A stretch of 24,177 bases of DNA from positions 1 through 24,177 of IMG/VR virus record IMGVR_UViG_3300037585_003527. One strand, given 5' to 3'. Shown piece after piece: positions 1 through 9,416 of this stretch (position 1 is the stretch's first letter; each line of letters opens with the position of its first letter). Below the pieces are notes generated by a model, which was not told the DNA's origin, did not search any database, and saw only the letters and a list, made by a program, of their open reading frames with translations. The translations under genes were made by a program, and so were the position numbers. Source of the stretch: a virus.

Positions 1-3000
1 CCCCTATAAGCCATTTACTAGAAATACCATACGATATTCAATATGGATCAGGATATAATCAACCGCAGATCCCTCTATTCAATAATAAATTAGATTTCAG
101 TACACTATCTGATATTAGTGGTAGTGATGTCGATGTAATTATATTTGACTCATCTATAGATCCAATGCATAGTGAATTTAAAAACCGTATAGGGGAGAGT
201 AGACTTCAACTTATTGATTGGGAATATTTGTATAATAATCCTAATACAACTTGGGAAGACTTACGTGCACATGATATAACTCTTAGTGAATTAGATGCTT
301 GCATTAAAGATGTATGTAATATTGCAGTTGATAATTTTATTGAAGCTAAAGGTGCTGATGCAACTATTGAAGAGATTGAAGCATTTGATTGGCCTCAGGA
401 AATAGAAACCATCTTATGTGGTACCAAACCTCGTGATTCACATGATCCAGATAATCAATCACAATGGGTTACACCTTGGACTTGGACTGGAAGAAATTAT
501 ACAGCACCATCTGGTAAATCGATGTGGCAACATCCACTGTTTAATAGATTAGGAAACTACTTACTGCATATAGTAACTAGACCTGCAAATTCCTCCACCC
601 ACTATCACGGTACAGCTGCAGCTGCAACTAGTGTAGGATTAGATACAGGGTGGGGATCAGATGCAACAATTTACTTTTTATCACATAATTTTAGGTTAAT
701 TAGTAGTGATGGTAAGATCCGTGATCATTCAGAAGGCGTAGGTCAATACCTACTATCTAAATTTCAAGAACTTAAAAAAGCTTCTAATAACATTAATACA
801 CTTACTGTAATAAATCACTCAGGCGGAAGTTTCAGTGGTGGACTCTTCGCGAATATGCGACATCATAGAATACCTACTCATGAGAAGATTTTTGGTAAAA
901 CAACTTCGAGTGCTGGGTTCTCAGGTTTATTCGGTTACACAGCTGTAACAATAGATGAAAATACGGAATTTTACTTATCACAAGTAAGTCAAAGTATCAT
1001 TGGTTATACACAATCACAACATGCTCATAACACTGGTGATACAACACAATGGCCAATGTTCCACCCCTGGTATACGTATTTTGGTGATATTAATGATAAA
1101 GATAGTATACTTGCCCATAATAAAAAAATAAATAATTTTATAGATCAGTATAAAATAAATAAAAGCGCCACTAATATGAATTTTGGTGTATATGGCGGTG
1201 AAGATGAACAGAATATAAACTTCCCATCAACTCGAGGTGCATATCACCGTATGTGGAGAACACTAGTAAGTGAATCTAACGTGTTAGCAGATTATCCTGG
1301 AGAGGTAGGTTATATAACTGCATCAGCAGAGCAATATCTTTTACTTGAATCTCACTCACATGATCCTAGCTATAATAAAGCACTACCTAGTAGTTACTGG
1401 GAAGATAGAGGTACAAGATTACAGGATGATATCATGTTTTGCAATCATCTCCACATTGCAAAGTGTTTCGTAACAGGTAGTGATGGTAGGACCATCGACA
1501 ATAGAAGTAAGCACTTAGACATAGCTACAGATAATGGTGCTATATACATCCACTCAGCTGGTAATACTCTCTTATCAAACAATGCAAATATAACAGAACA
1601 TGTTACAGAGGTCGGTGAATACCCCAAAGCTAAGTTACATAAGTATAATGATATAGCAGGTGATGGTGTTAATGTATATGATGATTACTATACTATCTTT
1701 AACACAGGATCACGGGTTATAACACCGAAGATAAAATGTAAGATATTTAGATCTGGATTAGATCACCCTGATCAGATAGTTCATCAAAATGAAGGTATTA
1801 TGTTGGATAAGGTCACTACTGCACCATCAGGTGTGTATCAAATTGGATTTTGTGACCCTAGTGATGAAATACTAAACAAGATACCATCAACACCGCAAGG
1901 GCTTATAATATCAAATTCATTATCAAACTATAGCTGCCAATCTGGAAGTATTTATGAGCTACAAGATATAAGCCCAGATAACTTTAAAAGAGTAACAGAT
2001 AGTGATTTAATGATTATGCCAATAGTATTATCAAGTTACGCATCAAGTTCGTGGGACCCTTTAGAAGATAGAAACAACGATCCTACACGACAGCCGTGTT
2101 TCTTAGGTGGTAATGCTAGATTTGACGATATAACTGTTCCATTTGATCCTACTATATATCAAAATTCCTTCTACCCTTCGTACGCTGTACTTGCTAATAA
2201 CCTTACATATGGTGGTACAACATCAACTCAGCGAAAAGTTCCTATAATTTATAAAACTTTTGTTGATAGTATAAATTATCAATTAAAAGGTAATATATCT
2301 CATAGTACAAATGTAGCAGAGTATGTAACTCAAAATTATCATACAGCATCATTAGCGGCTAGTAAAATTAGACGCTTATCTAATAACGAACCAGCATATG
2401 ATTGTTATCGAGGAAAAGGACAACCTAGCAAGACTAGTAGCTTTGAGTATATATATGGCTATCAAAAAAATGATGAGACTTTTACCTCAAGAGTGGATCG
2501 TGGCTTAGTACACCCATATATACTACCAAACGGTGAGTTAGCAAAATCAGAAAGTAATAACTTATCAACATATCTAAGTGATTTCCACCATGCAGGATTT
2601 GACGAGGATATGGCCATACCACGTATTAACCTAGATCCAACAAGTCCAAATAAGCCGCAGTATCTAGCATTATGTGATCCGAGATTACCTAACTCATTGA
2701 GAAGTGATATTGTTGGACTGGTAAGTTCAGCATCTGGTCTTGAGATGCAAGCAGATGGATGGATACCGTATGCTAATTATGTAGCTAGCTCATCAACATG
2801 GGAAAAAATATTTAGAGTGTTAAATGTAGGAAGAGGTGTTGGTCACTTTGGTCCACTTGGAAATGATCAAGCACTTAACTACCCTGTATCGATCACGACT
2901 ACTCATCCATGGGGCACCTCATTTACAGAATTGTCAAGTCTATATAATATTACATTTTCTTACTGTAATCATGATTGGTATGATGGTGGAATGAGAAATG

Positions 3001-6000
3001 GTGGTGCAGTAACTGGATTACATTCTAGTAGTATGATCAATTCAGAATATACTTATACTAGTGAATATGCAGATTCTAATAATGTGAACTATAATGGAAT
3101 GACGCTATCGCAATCAAATTATATATTTGAACAAGAGACAGATGATGAAGGAGCTCTAACAGGTGGTAGAGTTGTGTCTTATATTAATGGTGCTATAGCA
3201 TGGTATTCATGTTCACAAGATAAAGTACCATATACATTAATTGAAAGCGATGGTAAAATTGAGGAGTTTTTAACTGAAGTAAATGGTGAACTTCACTTTT
3301 CTGAGTCATTTGAATATCTCGCTACAACTGCATCCTATCATATGTACAATACTACTCATTATAATACAAATATAGCATGGAATGCACAAACAGAATTTTC
3401 ACAAACTTCAAGTTGGTGGTTAGCACAAACCTTGAATACCTCTGAAATATATTATGATACAACAGAGAGTAGAAAATATTATGATATCCCAATAAATAAT
3501 AACTTAAATACAGGGTTTATTAGCTATGATGTTACCTTCATGACAGCCCCGGTAGACACTATGGCACAATTACCTAATGGATTTTATATTAAATCTGCAA
3601 GCGGTGATCCTGATAGTATGGATTACTATATTAGTGAATCATCAATTACAGTGATAAATACAGATTCTCCGTTTCATGGCCACACATTTTCAGGTTCAGG
3701 AGTAACCGCTTATAATAGAGTGCCGCTACCGAGACATAATATAGATAATTACTTTACATCACCATATAATTTTAAGTCAAGAACATCAACTACAGCTGAT
3801 TATGAAGCTTCGAAGGATTTTGGTTATACGTCATATTCACCAATGTATGTTGCTGGATATTTTTCTTCCGGATCACTAGTATCACAATCTGTTAGTTTTC
3901 CTAAAATAACAGGAAATTTTCTAATGGGCACAGACGGTAGTTTAGGGGGATTTTTAGAAGAACTTGATGCAGTAGATCCTGATTTTATTTTAGAAGAAGT
4001 AAGTAATGTAGGGTCAAGTGCAACTACAGTTACTTTACCTGATGATTATATGATACATTATGCATCACAGTCACAGCAAGAATATGTAGAGGAAGTAATT
4101 GGCAATCGCCAAATTACAAATATAATGAATGATGTAGTTACAACAGATTGGATTACTGTAAATGAGTTAGATTTATACATTAACGGGTATATAACTACAG
4201 GGAGTATAATTCTTGTATCAGAATCTAATCAAAGTACTTTTGAATGGTATACAGGACTATTACCGTACTGTGGCGTTACATCAATAACTGCTGGAACACC
4301 GTATTTTAATAACTGTATTACTGTAGGTGGTGTTGAGCCTAGAGCGATTGCAGATGACCCTACCAGCTTAGCTATAGGCCCAAATCAAACATATTGGATT
4401 GAAGGTGGATTTGAAGGTACTGTAACTGAACCTCAACTATCAATACACACTAGTAGTGGTAAATTTATAGTAAAACATCAGACACATTCTTTTTATAATG
4501 CAGAGTTATTAGAAACATTAGATAATAGTGGTTCAGTGTCTTATACGAGAAAATCTCTCAGAAGAGCTTATGGTAGCAGTAGTGGCCATCCGTTTGGAGG
4601 GTATGTGAATGAACCTGATGGAGGTTATAGATTTAAATACACGCAATCATATAATAACACATCATCAGGTAATTCATATACATCAGGTCCTGTAGGTATT
4701 CCACTTCATAGGCCAAAGAGACATAATTGGGTTAATCAATATTCTCACGGTAGTCACATAAACGTACAGGCATTAGGTGCGATGACTTATGCTGGTACAC
4801 ATGTGGCTTCCATTAATAGTTCCTTTCCATATTATATTTTCACAGAAGAAAAAGATGAACTGAGAAAATATCATGGTTTAACATACACTAATTACCCGCA
4901 GTTGGTAAATCTACAGGATACTGATATAAGTGTTGAAGTGTTACCAACAGGAGATGTTGTATCGAGGTTAGATACCTCTGAAGGATATAATGTGCAGAGG
5001 AAGAGGCATTACCATAAAAGGAATCTACCAGAAACAGATGGTGGGTATAGCTATTATAAGAGTTTTAGCGGTACATCAGCAGCTTCACCGCAAGTGACTG
5101 GTGTTGCATCTTTAATAGGGCAACTTGATCCAACTGCTAACGTAACCACAATGATTAAGTATTTAGATCACTTATCATATAAAACCGCAATAGGATCTTT
5201 ATCAGGTATTGGACCAAATGCACCGGAGCATGATAAGGACTTAGGTGTTAATGATTTTGAAAAATGGTATCATGGAATGTGGTTCTGGGGAGGAGATATG
5301 GAAGGAACAAGCGAAAACATAAGGCAATACAACTACAGTAAAATTAGTGCAGAAAAAGCTGATCAAATTTCACAGGACTATTATCCTAATTATCAATCCG
5401 AAGGCCACAGTAGTACACCAAACACGCGATACTACCGTACAGGAATGCAAGGTGAGGCTAGAGATACGAGTTTAACAACATTCTTGGGTAAAAAGACATC
5501 ACAAGCAGCAGTGGAAGATATAATAGGGTTATGTAATGGTACGTATGGATATACTTGGGATTATATAGTTGAGAATAATGGTATAGTTCCTATGTCATTC
5601 AAGCCAGGCTTTGACCCCGCATCGGACGATCATTACTTTAGATATTTCCCAGGTGGATCTGCTTCTGTCCATTCACCTAGCGTTGAATATATAAATTTCA
5701 CACGGACCTCTATGAATCATACTCCAACATCTTCTGTTAAGAACTGGTATGGTGCATTTCCTGATGATCCATATAATGGTATGGCGTGGAGTGTATTTGA
5801 TAATATTATGTACCCTAAATTTCTCGGTGGTCAATCGAACACTTTTTATGATGAGTTTGCACAGTATATGAAGATTGTAGGTATAAATCCAAAACTAGGT
5901 GTAGATGCAGGTACCTACCCTGACGGTGATAATGGACCCTTTGCAACTGGTATGGGTAGACAGCAATGGTTAGTACCATTACTTACACCAAACACCACAG

Positions 6001-6626
6001 AATCTTACTACGATTCGATCCCGAGCACAACTCGTGGTGTGACAGGACCACACTGGATGAGTGAGATCTTAAGAAGACGATACTTAGGTACTTGGAATAG
6101 ATTAACGTTTACGCAACCGTATATACATTACGATACAACACAAAATGTACTTCACTGGCCATATAGAGAAGTATCGTCATTTGCAACAGACCCTGAATTT
6201 AATTTAACAAATATTGTACCTACTACACCATCTCCTGGATCTTGGCAAAATTCTAATAAAGGATTAGGTAGTAATTTAGAGTTATTAGGTGATATGACAT
6301 TCAAGACAGATGGAATTTCACCTACACCGATTAGTACACCAAGTGTCGTATCAGGAGAAATAACTCCAATAATATCACTCAACAACCTCTATACGGAAGG
6401 ATCAGAATTAAATTTACCAGATGAGACTGATTATATCGGTAGTTACCACATTCACTATACACATGGTGCGATGGTCGGTGCAGAGCATACTACAATACCT
6501 CATAATATGTTAACACCTACAACCACTCAATTCTCTGAAAGTATTGTTAGTATTATGAGTTTATTAGCTGTAGGTGATACATCAGTTGACTCTGGAATGG
6601 GAGACGTATCTAGTGGTGGATACTAG
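1..6626 (+). CDS. Giant virion-associated subtilase-like protein, 5' truncated by the window edge
   Basis: The reading frame is open from position 3 through the ATG at 165 to the TAG at 6624-6626, so the start lies outside the window and Met165 is internal. Subtilisin (S8) landmarks occur in order. The Asp motif VIIFDSSIDPMH has its Asp codon at 147-149. Numbering from Met165, HGTAAAAT has His148, VINHSGG is at 215-221, HSAGN has the oxyanion Asn467, ITVGGVE is at 1385-1391 and GTSAASP has Ser1638. In ordinary subtilisins these lie within about 200 residues; here the loops between them hold insertions of roughly 80 to 900 residues. The inserted sequence is rich in Tyr, Ser, Thr and Asn and I recognise no other domain in it. 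The gene lies just upstream of the neck gene, where T4-like phages often carry large tail or fibre genes. A virion or tail-surface protease is inferred; catalytic activity is plausible because the triad is intact. Confidence 0.75.
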   Translation, partial: PISHLLEIPYDIQYGSGYNQPQIPLFNNKLDFSTLSDISGSDVDVIIFDSSIDPMHSEFKNRIGESRLQLIDWEYLYNNPNTTWEDLRAHDITLSELDACIKDVCNIAVDNFIEAKGADATIEEIEAFDWPQEIETILCGTKPRDSHDPDNQSQWVTPWTWTGRNYTAPSGKSMWQHPLFNRLGNYLLHIVTRPANSSTHYHGTAAAATSVGLDTGWGSDATIYFLSHNFRLISSDGKIRDHSEGVGQYLLSKFQELKKASNNINTLTVINHSGGSFSGGLFANMRHHRIPTHEKIFGKTTSSAGFSGLFGYTAVTIDENTEFYLSQVSQSIIGYTQSQHAHNTGDTTQWPMFHPWYTYFGDINDKDSILAHNKKINNFIDQYKINKSATNMNFGVYGGEDEQNINFPSTRGAYHRMWRTLVSESNVLADYPGEVGYITASAEQYLLLESHSHDPSYNKALPSSYWEDRGTRLQDDIMFCNHLHIAKCFVTGSDGRTIDNRSKHLDIATDNGAIYIHSAGNTLLSNNANITEHVTEVGEYPKAKLHKYNDIAGDGVNVYDDYYTIFNTGSRVITPKIKCKIFRSGLDHPDQIVHQNEGIMLDKVTTAPSGVYQIGFCDPSDEILNKIPSTPQGLIISNSLSNYSCQSGSIYELQDISPDNFKRVTDSDLMIMPIVLSSYASSSWDPLEDRNNDPTRQPCFLGGNARFDDITVPFDPTIYQNSFYPSYAVLANNLTYGGTTSTQRKVPIIYKTFVDSINYQLKGNISHSTNVAEYVTQNYHTASLAASKIRRLSNNEPAYDCYRGKGQPSKTSSFEYIYGYQKNDETFTSRVDRGLVHPYILPNGELAKSESNNLSTYLSDFHHAGFDEDMAIPRINLDPTSPNKPQYLALCDPRLPNSLRSDIVGLVSSASGLEMQADGWIPYANYVASSSTWEKIFRVLNVGRGVGHFGPLGNDQALNYPVSITTTHPWGTSFTELSSLYNITFSYCNHDWYDGGMRNGGAVTGLHSSSMINSEYTYTSEYADSNNVNYNGMTLSQSNYIFEQETDDEGALTGGRVVSYINGAIAWYSCSQDKVPYTLIESDGKIEEFLTEVNGELHFSESFEYLATTASYHMYNTTHYNTNIAWNAQTEFSQTSSWWLAQTLNTSEIYYDTTESRKYYDIPINNNLNTGFISYDVTFMTAPVDTMAQLPNGFYIKSASGDPDSMDYYISESSITVINTDSPFHGHTFSGSGVTAYNRVPLPRHNIDNYFTSPYNFKSRTSTTADYEASKDFGYTSYSPMYVAGYFSSGSLVSQSVSFPKITGNFLMGTDGSLGGFLEELDAVDPDFILEEVSNVGSSATTVTLPDDYMIHYASQSQQEYVEEVIGNRQITNIMNDVVTTDWITVNELDLYINGYITTGSIILVSESNQSTFEWYTGLLPYCGVTSITAGTPYFNNCITVGGVEPRAIADDPTSLAIGPNQTYWIEGGFEGTVTEPQLSIHTSSGKFIVKHQTHSFYNAELLETLDNSGSVSYTRKSLRRAYGSSSGHPFGGYVNEPDGGYRFKYTQSYNNTSSGNSYTSGPVGIPLHRPKRHNWVNQYSHGSHINVQALGAMTYAGTHVASINSSFPYYIFTEEKDELRKYHGLTYTNYPQLVNLQDTDISVEVLPTGDVVSRLDTSEGYNVQRKRHYHKRNLPETDGGYSYYKSFSGTSAASPQVTGVASLIGQLDPTANVTTMIKYLDHLSYKTAIGSLSGIGPNAPEHDKDLGVNDFEKWYHGMWFWGGDMEGTSENIRQYNYSKISAEKADQISQDYYPNYQSEGHSSTPNTRYYRTGMQGEARDTSLTTFLGKKTSQAAVEDIIGLCNGTYGYTWDYIVENNGIVPMSFKPGFDPASDDHYFRYFPGGSASVHSPSVEYINFTRTSMNHTPTSSVKNWYGAFPDDPYNGMAWSVFDNIMYPKFLGGQSNTFYDEFAQYMKIVGINPKLGVDAGTYPDGDNGPFATGMGRQQWLVPLLTPNTTESYYDSIPSTTRGVTGPHWMSEILRRRYLGTWNRLTFTQPYIHYDTTQNVLHWPYREVSSFATDPEFNLTNIVPTTPSPGSWQNSNKGLGSNLELLGDMTFKTDGISPTPISTPSVVSGEITPIISLNNLYTEGSELNLPDETDYIGSYHIHYTHGAMVGAEHTTIPHNMLTPTTTQFSESIVSIMSLLAVGDTSVDSGMGDVSSGGY

Positions 6627-6656
6627 TAGATATACAGTGTTAAACTAGATGATCTT

Positions 6657-6675
6657 ATATTTATAATATATAACT
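6657..6675 (+). promoter_or_regulatory. Candidate late promoter element (ATATTTATAATATATAACT)
   Basis: This 19-nt AT-rich element lies in the 63-nt gap before the neck gene and is repeated perfectly at 15001-15019. It contains TATTTATA and TATAAT and ends 14 nt before the ATG. No -35 box is convincing, which would fit a T4-type late promoter, but the T4 consensus TATAAATA is the reverse complement of TATTTATA, so function is inferred only from its recurrence upstream of genes. Confidence 0.45.
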
Positions 6676-6689
6676 AGCTAGGAGACAAC

Positions 6690-7850
6690 ATGGCAACATC
6701 TTCATATTTCGATAATAGTGAATTATTCACAAACGCTCCCCAAGAGGTGCCATTCGGCACTTATGGGATAGAAACATCATTTCAAAATGACTGTAATAAT
6801 GCTACATTATGGTGCGCTAGACGATTGGGGTATCCAATGGTTGATATTGAATTGCAAACTATGCAATTTTGGGCTTGCTTTGAAGAAGCAACATTAGAAT
6901 ATACAGCGCAAGTTAATAGATTTAATATACGTGAAAATTTACTATTAGCTAAAGGTGCAAGTACAGGTTCAAATTTATCACATAGAAATTTAACACCTAA
7001 TCTCGGACGTCAAATAGCTATTAGTAAGCAATATGGAACTGAAGCCGGTGTCGGTGGAGATGTGCCGCTATATTCTGCATCGCTATCTATAACAGCAGGG
7101 CAGCAAACATATAATTTAACAGATAGTGATATTGTGACTTTTGAATCAGGTACTCCAAATAATGATGTATTTGAAGTACGTAGAGTATTCTATGAATCAT
7201 CACCTGCTATGACAAGATTCTTTGATCCACATATTGGATCAGGATTAGGATCCCAGCAAATGCTATCAACTATGGGATGGGGTAGTTATTCACCTGCAAT
7301 AAATTATCTCATGATGCCATTATATGATGATCTATTAAGAGTGCAAGCTATTGAATTTAATGATTTAGTACGTAAATCAGCGTATAGTTTCGAATTAGTA
7401 AATAATCAATTAACTATATTCCCACAACCAGAGGGAGCATCAACGTTGTGGTTCCACTACTTAAAAACAGAAGATAGAAATAATCTATTAATAGAATCTG
7501 TAGGAACTGTATCTGACTATTCAAATATTAATTACTCAAATACTTTGTATGCGGATATAAATGATCCCGGAAAGCAATGGATTAGAAAATATACATTAGC
7601 TTTATGTAAAGAATTATTAGGTACTGTTAGAGGTAAATACCCTTCAATACCTACTCCAGGCGGAGAAACATCACTAGATGGTGATACACTACGTTCTGAA
7701 GGAGCAGCAGAGAGAGATGTATTAATAGAGCAATTACGAGAAGATTTAGAGCAATCATCAAGACGAAATATGATGGAGCGTAATAGTGAAGAAGCACAAT
7801 TTCAACAAGATACAATTAACAAAATACCACTTAATATTTATATAGGATAA
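6690..7850 (+). CDS. 13: Neck / head-completion protein, gp13-like
   Basis: A 386-aa protein at the head-tail joining position. The N-terminal region (residues about 10-75) has the pattern I associate with gp13-type neck proteins of marine T4-like phages: a short YFDNSELF start, then PMVDIELQTMQFWACFEEA, a helical segment in which a Cys-Phe-Glu-Glu core precedes YTAQVNRFNIRENLL. The middle is beta-rich and the last 60 residues are charged and probably helical. T4 gp13 is 309 aa, so this form is longer. The start is supported by AGGAG at 6680-6684, five bases before the ATG. The next two genes look like gp14 and gp15, which reproduces the 13-14-15 order of T4 and supports the call. gp13 and gp14 complete the head and form the collar to which the tail attaches. 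Confidence 0.7.
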   Translation: MATSSYFDNSELFTNAPQEVPFGTYGIETSFQNDCNNATLWCARRLGYPMVDIELQTMQFWACFEEATLEYTAQVNRFNIRENLLLAKGASTGSNLSHRNLTPNLGRQIAISKQYGTEAGVGGDVPLYSASLSITAGQQTYNLTDSDIVTFESGTPNNDVFEVRRVFYESSPAMTRFFDPHIGSGLGSQQMLSTMGWGSYSPAINYLMMPLYDDLLRVQAIEFNDLVRKSAYSFELVNNQLTIFPQPEGASTLWFHYLKTEDRNNLLIESVGTVSDYSNINYSNTLYADINDPGKQWIRKYTLALCKELLGTVRGKYPSIPTPGGETSLDGDTLRSEGAAERDVLIEQLREDLEQSSRRNMMERNSEEAQFQQDTINKIPLNIYIG

Positions 7851-7851
7851 T

Positions 7852-8358
7852 ATGCCACTGTTTAACTCAAAAAATGATGCAGCGTTTATTAATAAAATCA
7901 ACTATGAATTGATAGGTGATATTATTGAGCAGAATGTTCATATATATAAACTCGATGTTAATGTAACAGAAGATAATTTGTATGGAGAGGGAGCAACAGA
8001 TAAGTCATATAGAAGTTGTGTTCGAGTACCGTGCTTAATAACTAAAGAAGATGAAGAATGGGGAGATTCAGAATTTGGAACTGATATTAATCAGAGTGCA
8101 ACATTTGCTTTCTTAAAAGATATGTTAATTGATAGAGCTAATATAGTTATAGAAATCGGTGATATTATTGAGCATGATAATGCATTCTGGGAAGTAGATA
8201 GTACTGTAGAGAATCAATATTGGGGAGGTAGAAGACCTGCAGATCCTAATCTTACAGGAGGAGCAAGTATATCTATAGTAGCTTCTGCTCACTTAACTCG
8301 TCGCTCAAGATTATCAATAGAAAATACACAAGGTCCTACATCTAATAAGGTATTATAA
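7852..8358 (+). CDS. 14: Neck protein, gp14-like
   Basis: A 168-aa protein starting one base after the upstream stop codon, with a weak GGA at 7845-7847 as ribosome binding site. It has a Tyr- and Glu-rich N-terminus including LYGEGATDKSYRS and an acidic EDEEWGDSEFG stretch. A later IEIGDIIEHDNAFWEVDS segment fits gp14-type neck proteins, which have a GD-I-hydrophobic strand followed by an E-V strand near their C-terminus. T4 gp14 is 256 aa, so this is a short version. The main support is its place between gp13-like and gp15-like genes; the sequence match alone is modest. Its inferred role is to form the connector ring between the portal/gp13 and the tail terminator gp15. The stop codon overlaps the next ATG (TAATG at 8356-8360), suggesting coupled translation. 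Confidence 0.55.
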   Translation: MPLFNSKNDAAFINKINYELIGDIIEQNVHIYKLDVNVTEDNLYGEGATDKSYRSCVRVPCLITKEDEEWGDSEFGTDINQSATFAFLKDMLIDRANIVIEIGDIIEHDNAFWEVDSTVENQYWGGRRPADPNLTGGASISIVASAHLTRRSRLSIENTQGPTSNKVL

Positions 8359-9404
8359 TGGCGCAGAATAAACCACATAGAGGAACAGTTAGTCGAGAGA
8401 ATCACATTAGGCGTGATACGGATACATCGCAAGATGTGTCGTTAGGGTTAATGGAATTAGATGAAACCATTAAGTATTATTTTGAAAACGTAGCGCAATT
8501 ACAGGTAGTTGATAGTAATAATAGACAGCAAAAAGTACCAGTAATATATGGATCACCAGAGCGATGGAAGAGTGTTCAGAAATCGAATTTCTATAGAGAT
8601 ACGAAAGGTAAAATTCAGTTACCGATAGTGATGTTTAGACGTACTAGTATAGCAAAAAATCGAGAATTAGGTATGAAAGTTGATGTAAATAATCCATTAT
8701 ATCACTTTATAGAAAATAAATATTCAAAAGAGAGTAGGTATGATAAATTTGATGTACTACAAGGTAGACGTAAAGCTAGAGAATTTCAAAGAGTAGTAGT
8801 ACCCGATCATATAACAGCTACATATGAATGTATAGTGTGGACTGAATATATAACTCAAATGAATAAAATTGTCGAAGCTGTAAGTTATGCGGAAGGATCA
8901 TATTGGGGAGATCAAAACAAATATCTTGTAAAAGCTAAGATTGATGATTTTTCATCAGCAACAGAATTAGCATCAGGTGAAGATCGAGCTGTTAAATCAG
9001 AATTCACTATAACTATAAATGGTCATATAATACCTAATACTGTACAAAAGCAGATACAGCAAGGTAGTACTAAAACATTCAGCCCTGCTCAAGTTATATT
9101 TTCAGAGGGAATAGTAGGTGATACTACACCTACAGCTACATCTGGTAATGAGTGGGATGATGGTAGTGTAGATCAACCGTTGACGTTAACAGAGAATACT
9201 ACATTCCATATGGATACAGTAGCAGCAGCAGAAATAATTGTACCGCAAGGTATAGAGTTGCACATTGTAGGTATATTAACAGTTAATGTTACAATACAAA
9301 ATTATGGCTTCATCTCTATGACTGAAGCATTTATTGAAGATGGTGGTACAATTGAAAACAAAACTAACCCAGACGGTTCATCTGGACAATATGAAGTGGG
9401 ATAA
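8358..9404 (+). CDS. 15: Tail sheath stabiliser / tail completion protein, gp15-like, with C-terminal extension
   Basis: A 348-aa protein. Residues about 25-235 follow the T4 gp15 pattern: a helix ETIKYYFENV, then a strand VPVIYGSPERWKS (T4 has VPITYASKEHF), PIVMFRR, a YECIVWTEYITQMNKIVEAV helix equivalent to the T4 YELSIFTRYEDDMFQIVEQI, and a final ITINGHIIPN strand. gp15 forms the hexamer capping the last tail ring and joins the tail to the neck. T4 gp15 is 272 aa; residues from about 240 onward here are an added beta-strand-rich tail containing TLTENTTFHM and IQNYGFISM, reminiscent of a short beta-helix or surface decoration. The start overlaps the upstream stop in TAATG, with AAGG at 8347-8350. 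The next gene, only 12 nt away, is also beta-helix-like. Confidence 0.75.
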   Translation: MAQNKPHRGTVSRENHIRRDTDTSQDVSLGLMELDETIKYYFENVAQLQVVDSNNRQQKVPVIYGSPERWKSVQKSNFYRDTKGKIQLPIVMFRRTSIAKNRELGMKVDVNNPLYHFIENKYSKESRYDKFDVLQGRRKAREFQRVVVPDHITATYECIVWTEYITQMNKIVEAVSYAEGSYWGDQNKYLVKAKIDDFSSATELASGEDRAVKSEFTITINGHIIPNTVQKQIQQGSTKTFSPAQVIFSEGIVGDTTPTATSGNEWDDGSVDQPLTLTENTTFHMDTVAAAEIIVPQGIELHIVGILTVNVTIQNYGFISMTEAFIEDGGTIENKTNPDGSSGQYEVG

Positions 9405-9416
9405 TAAGGTAATACT

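Noticed and set aside
1445-1627. Minus-strand frames here and at several other places (for example 15303-15929 and 18415-18714)
   Set aside because: They are shadows of long plus-strand genes, without ribosome binding sites or recognisable protein character.
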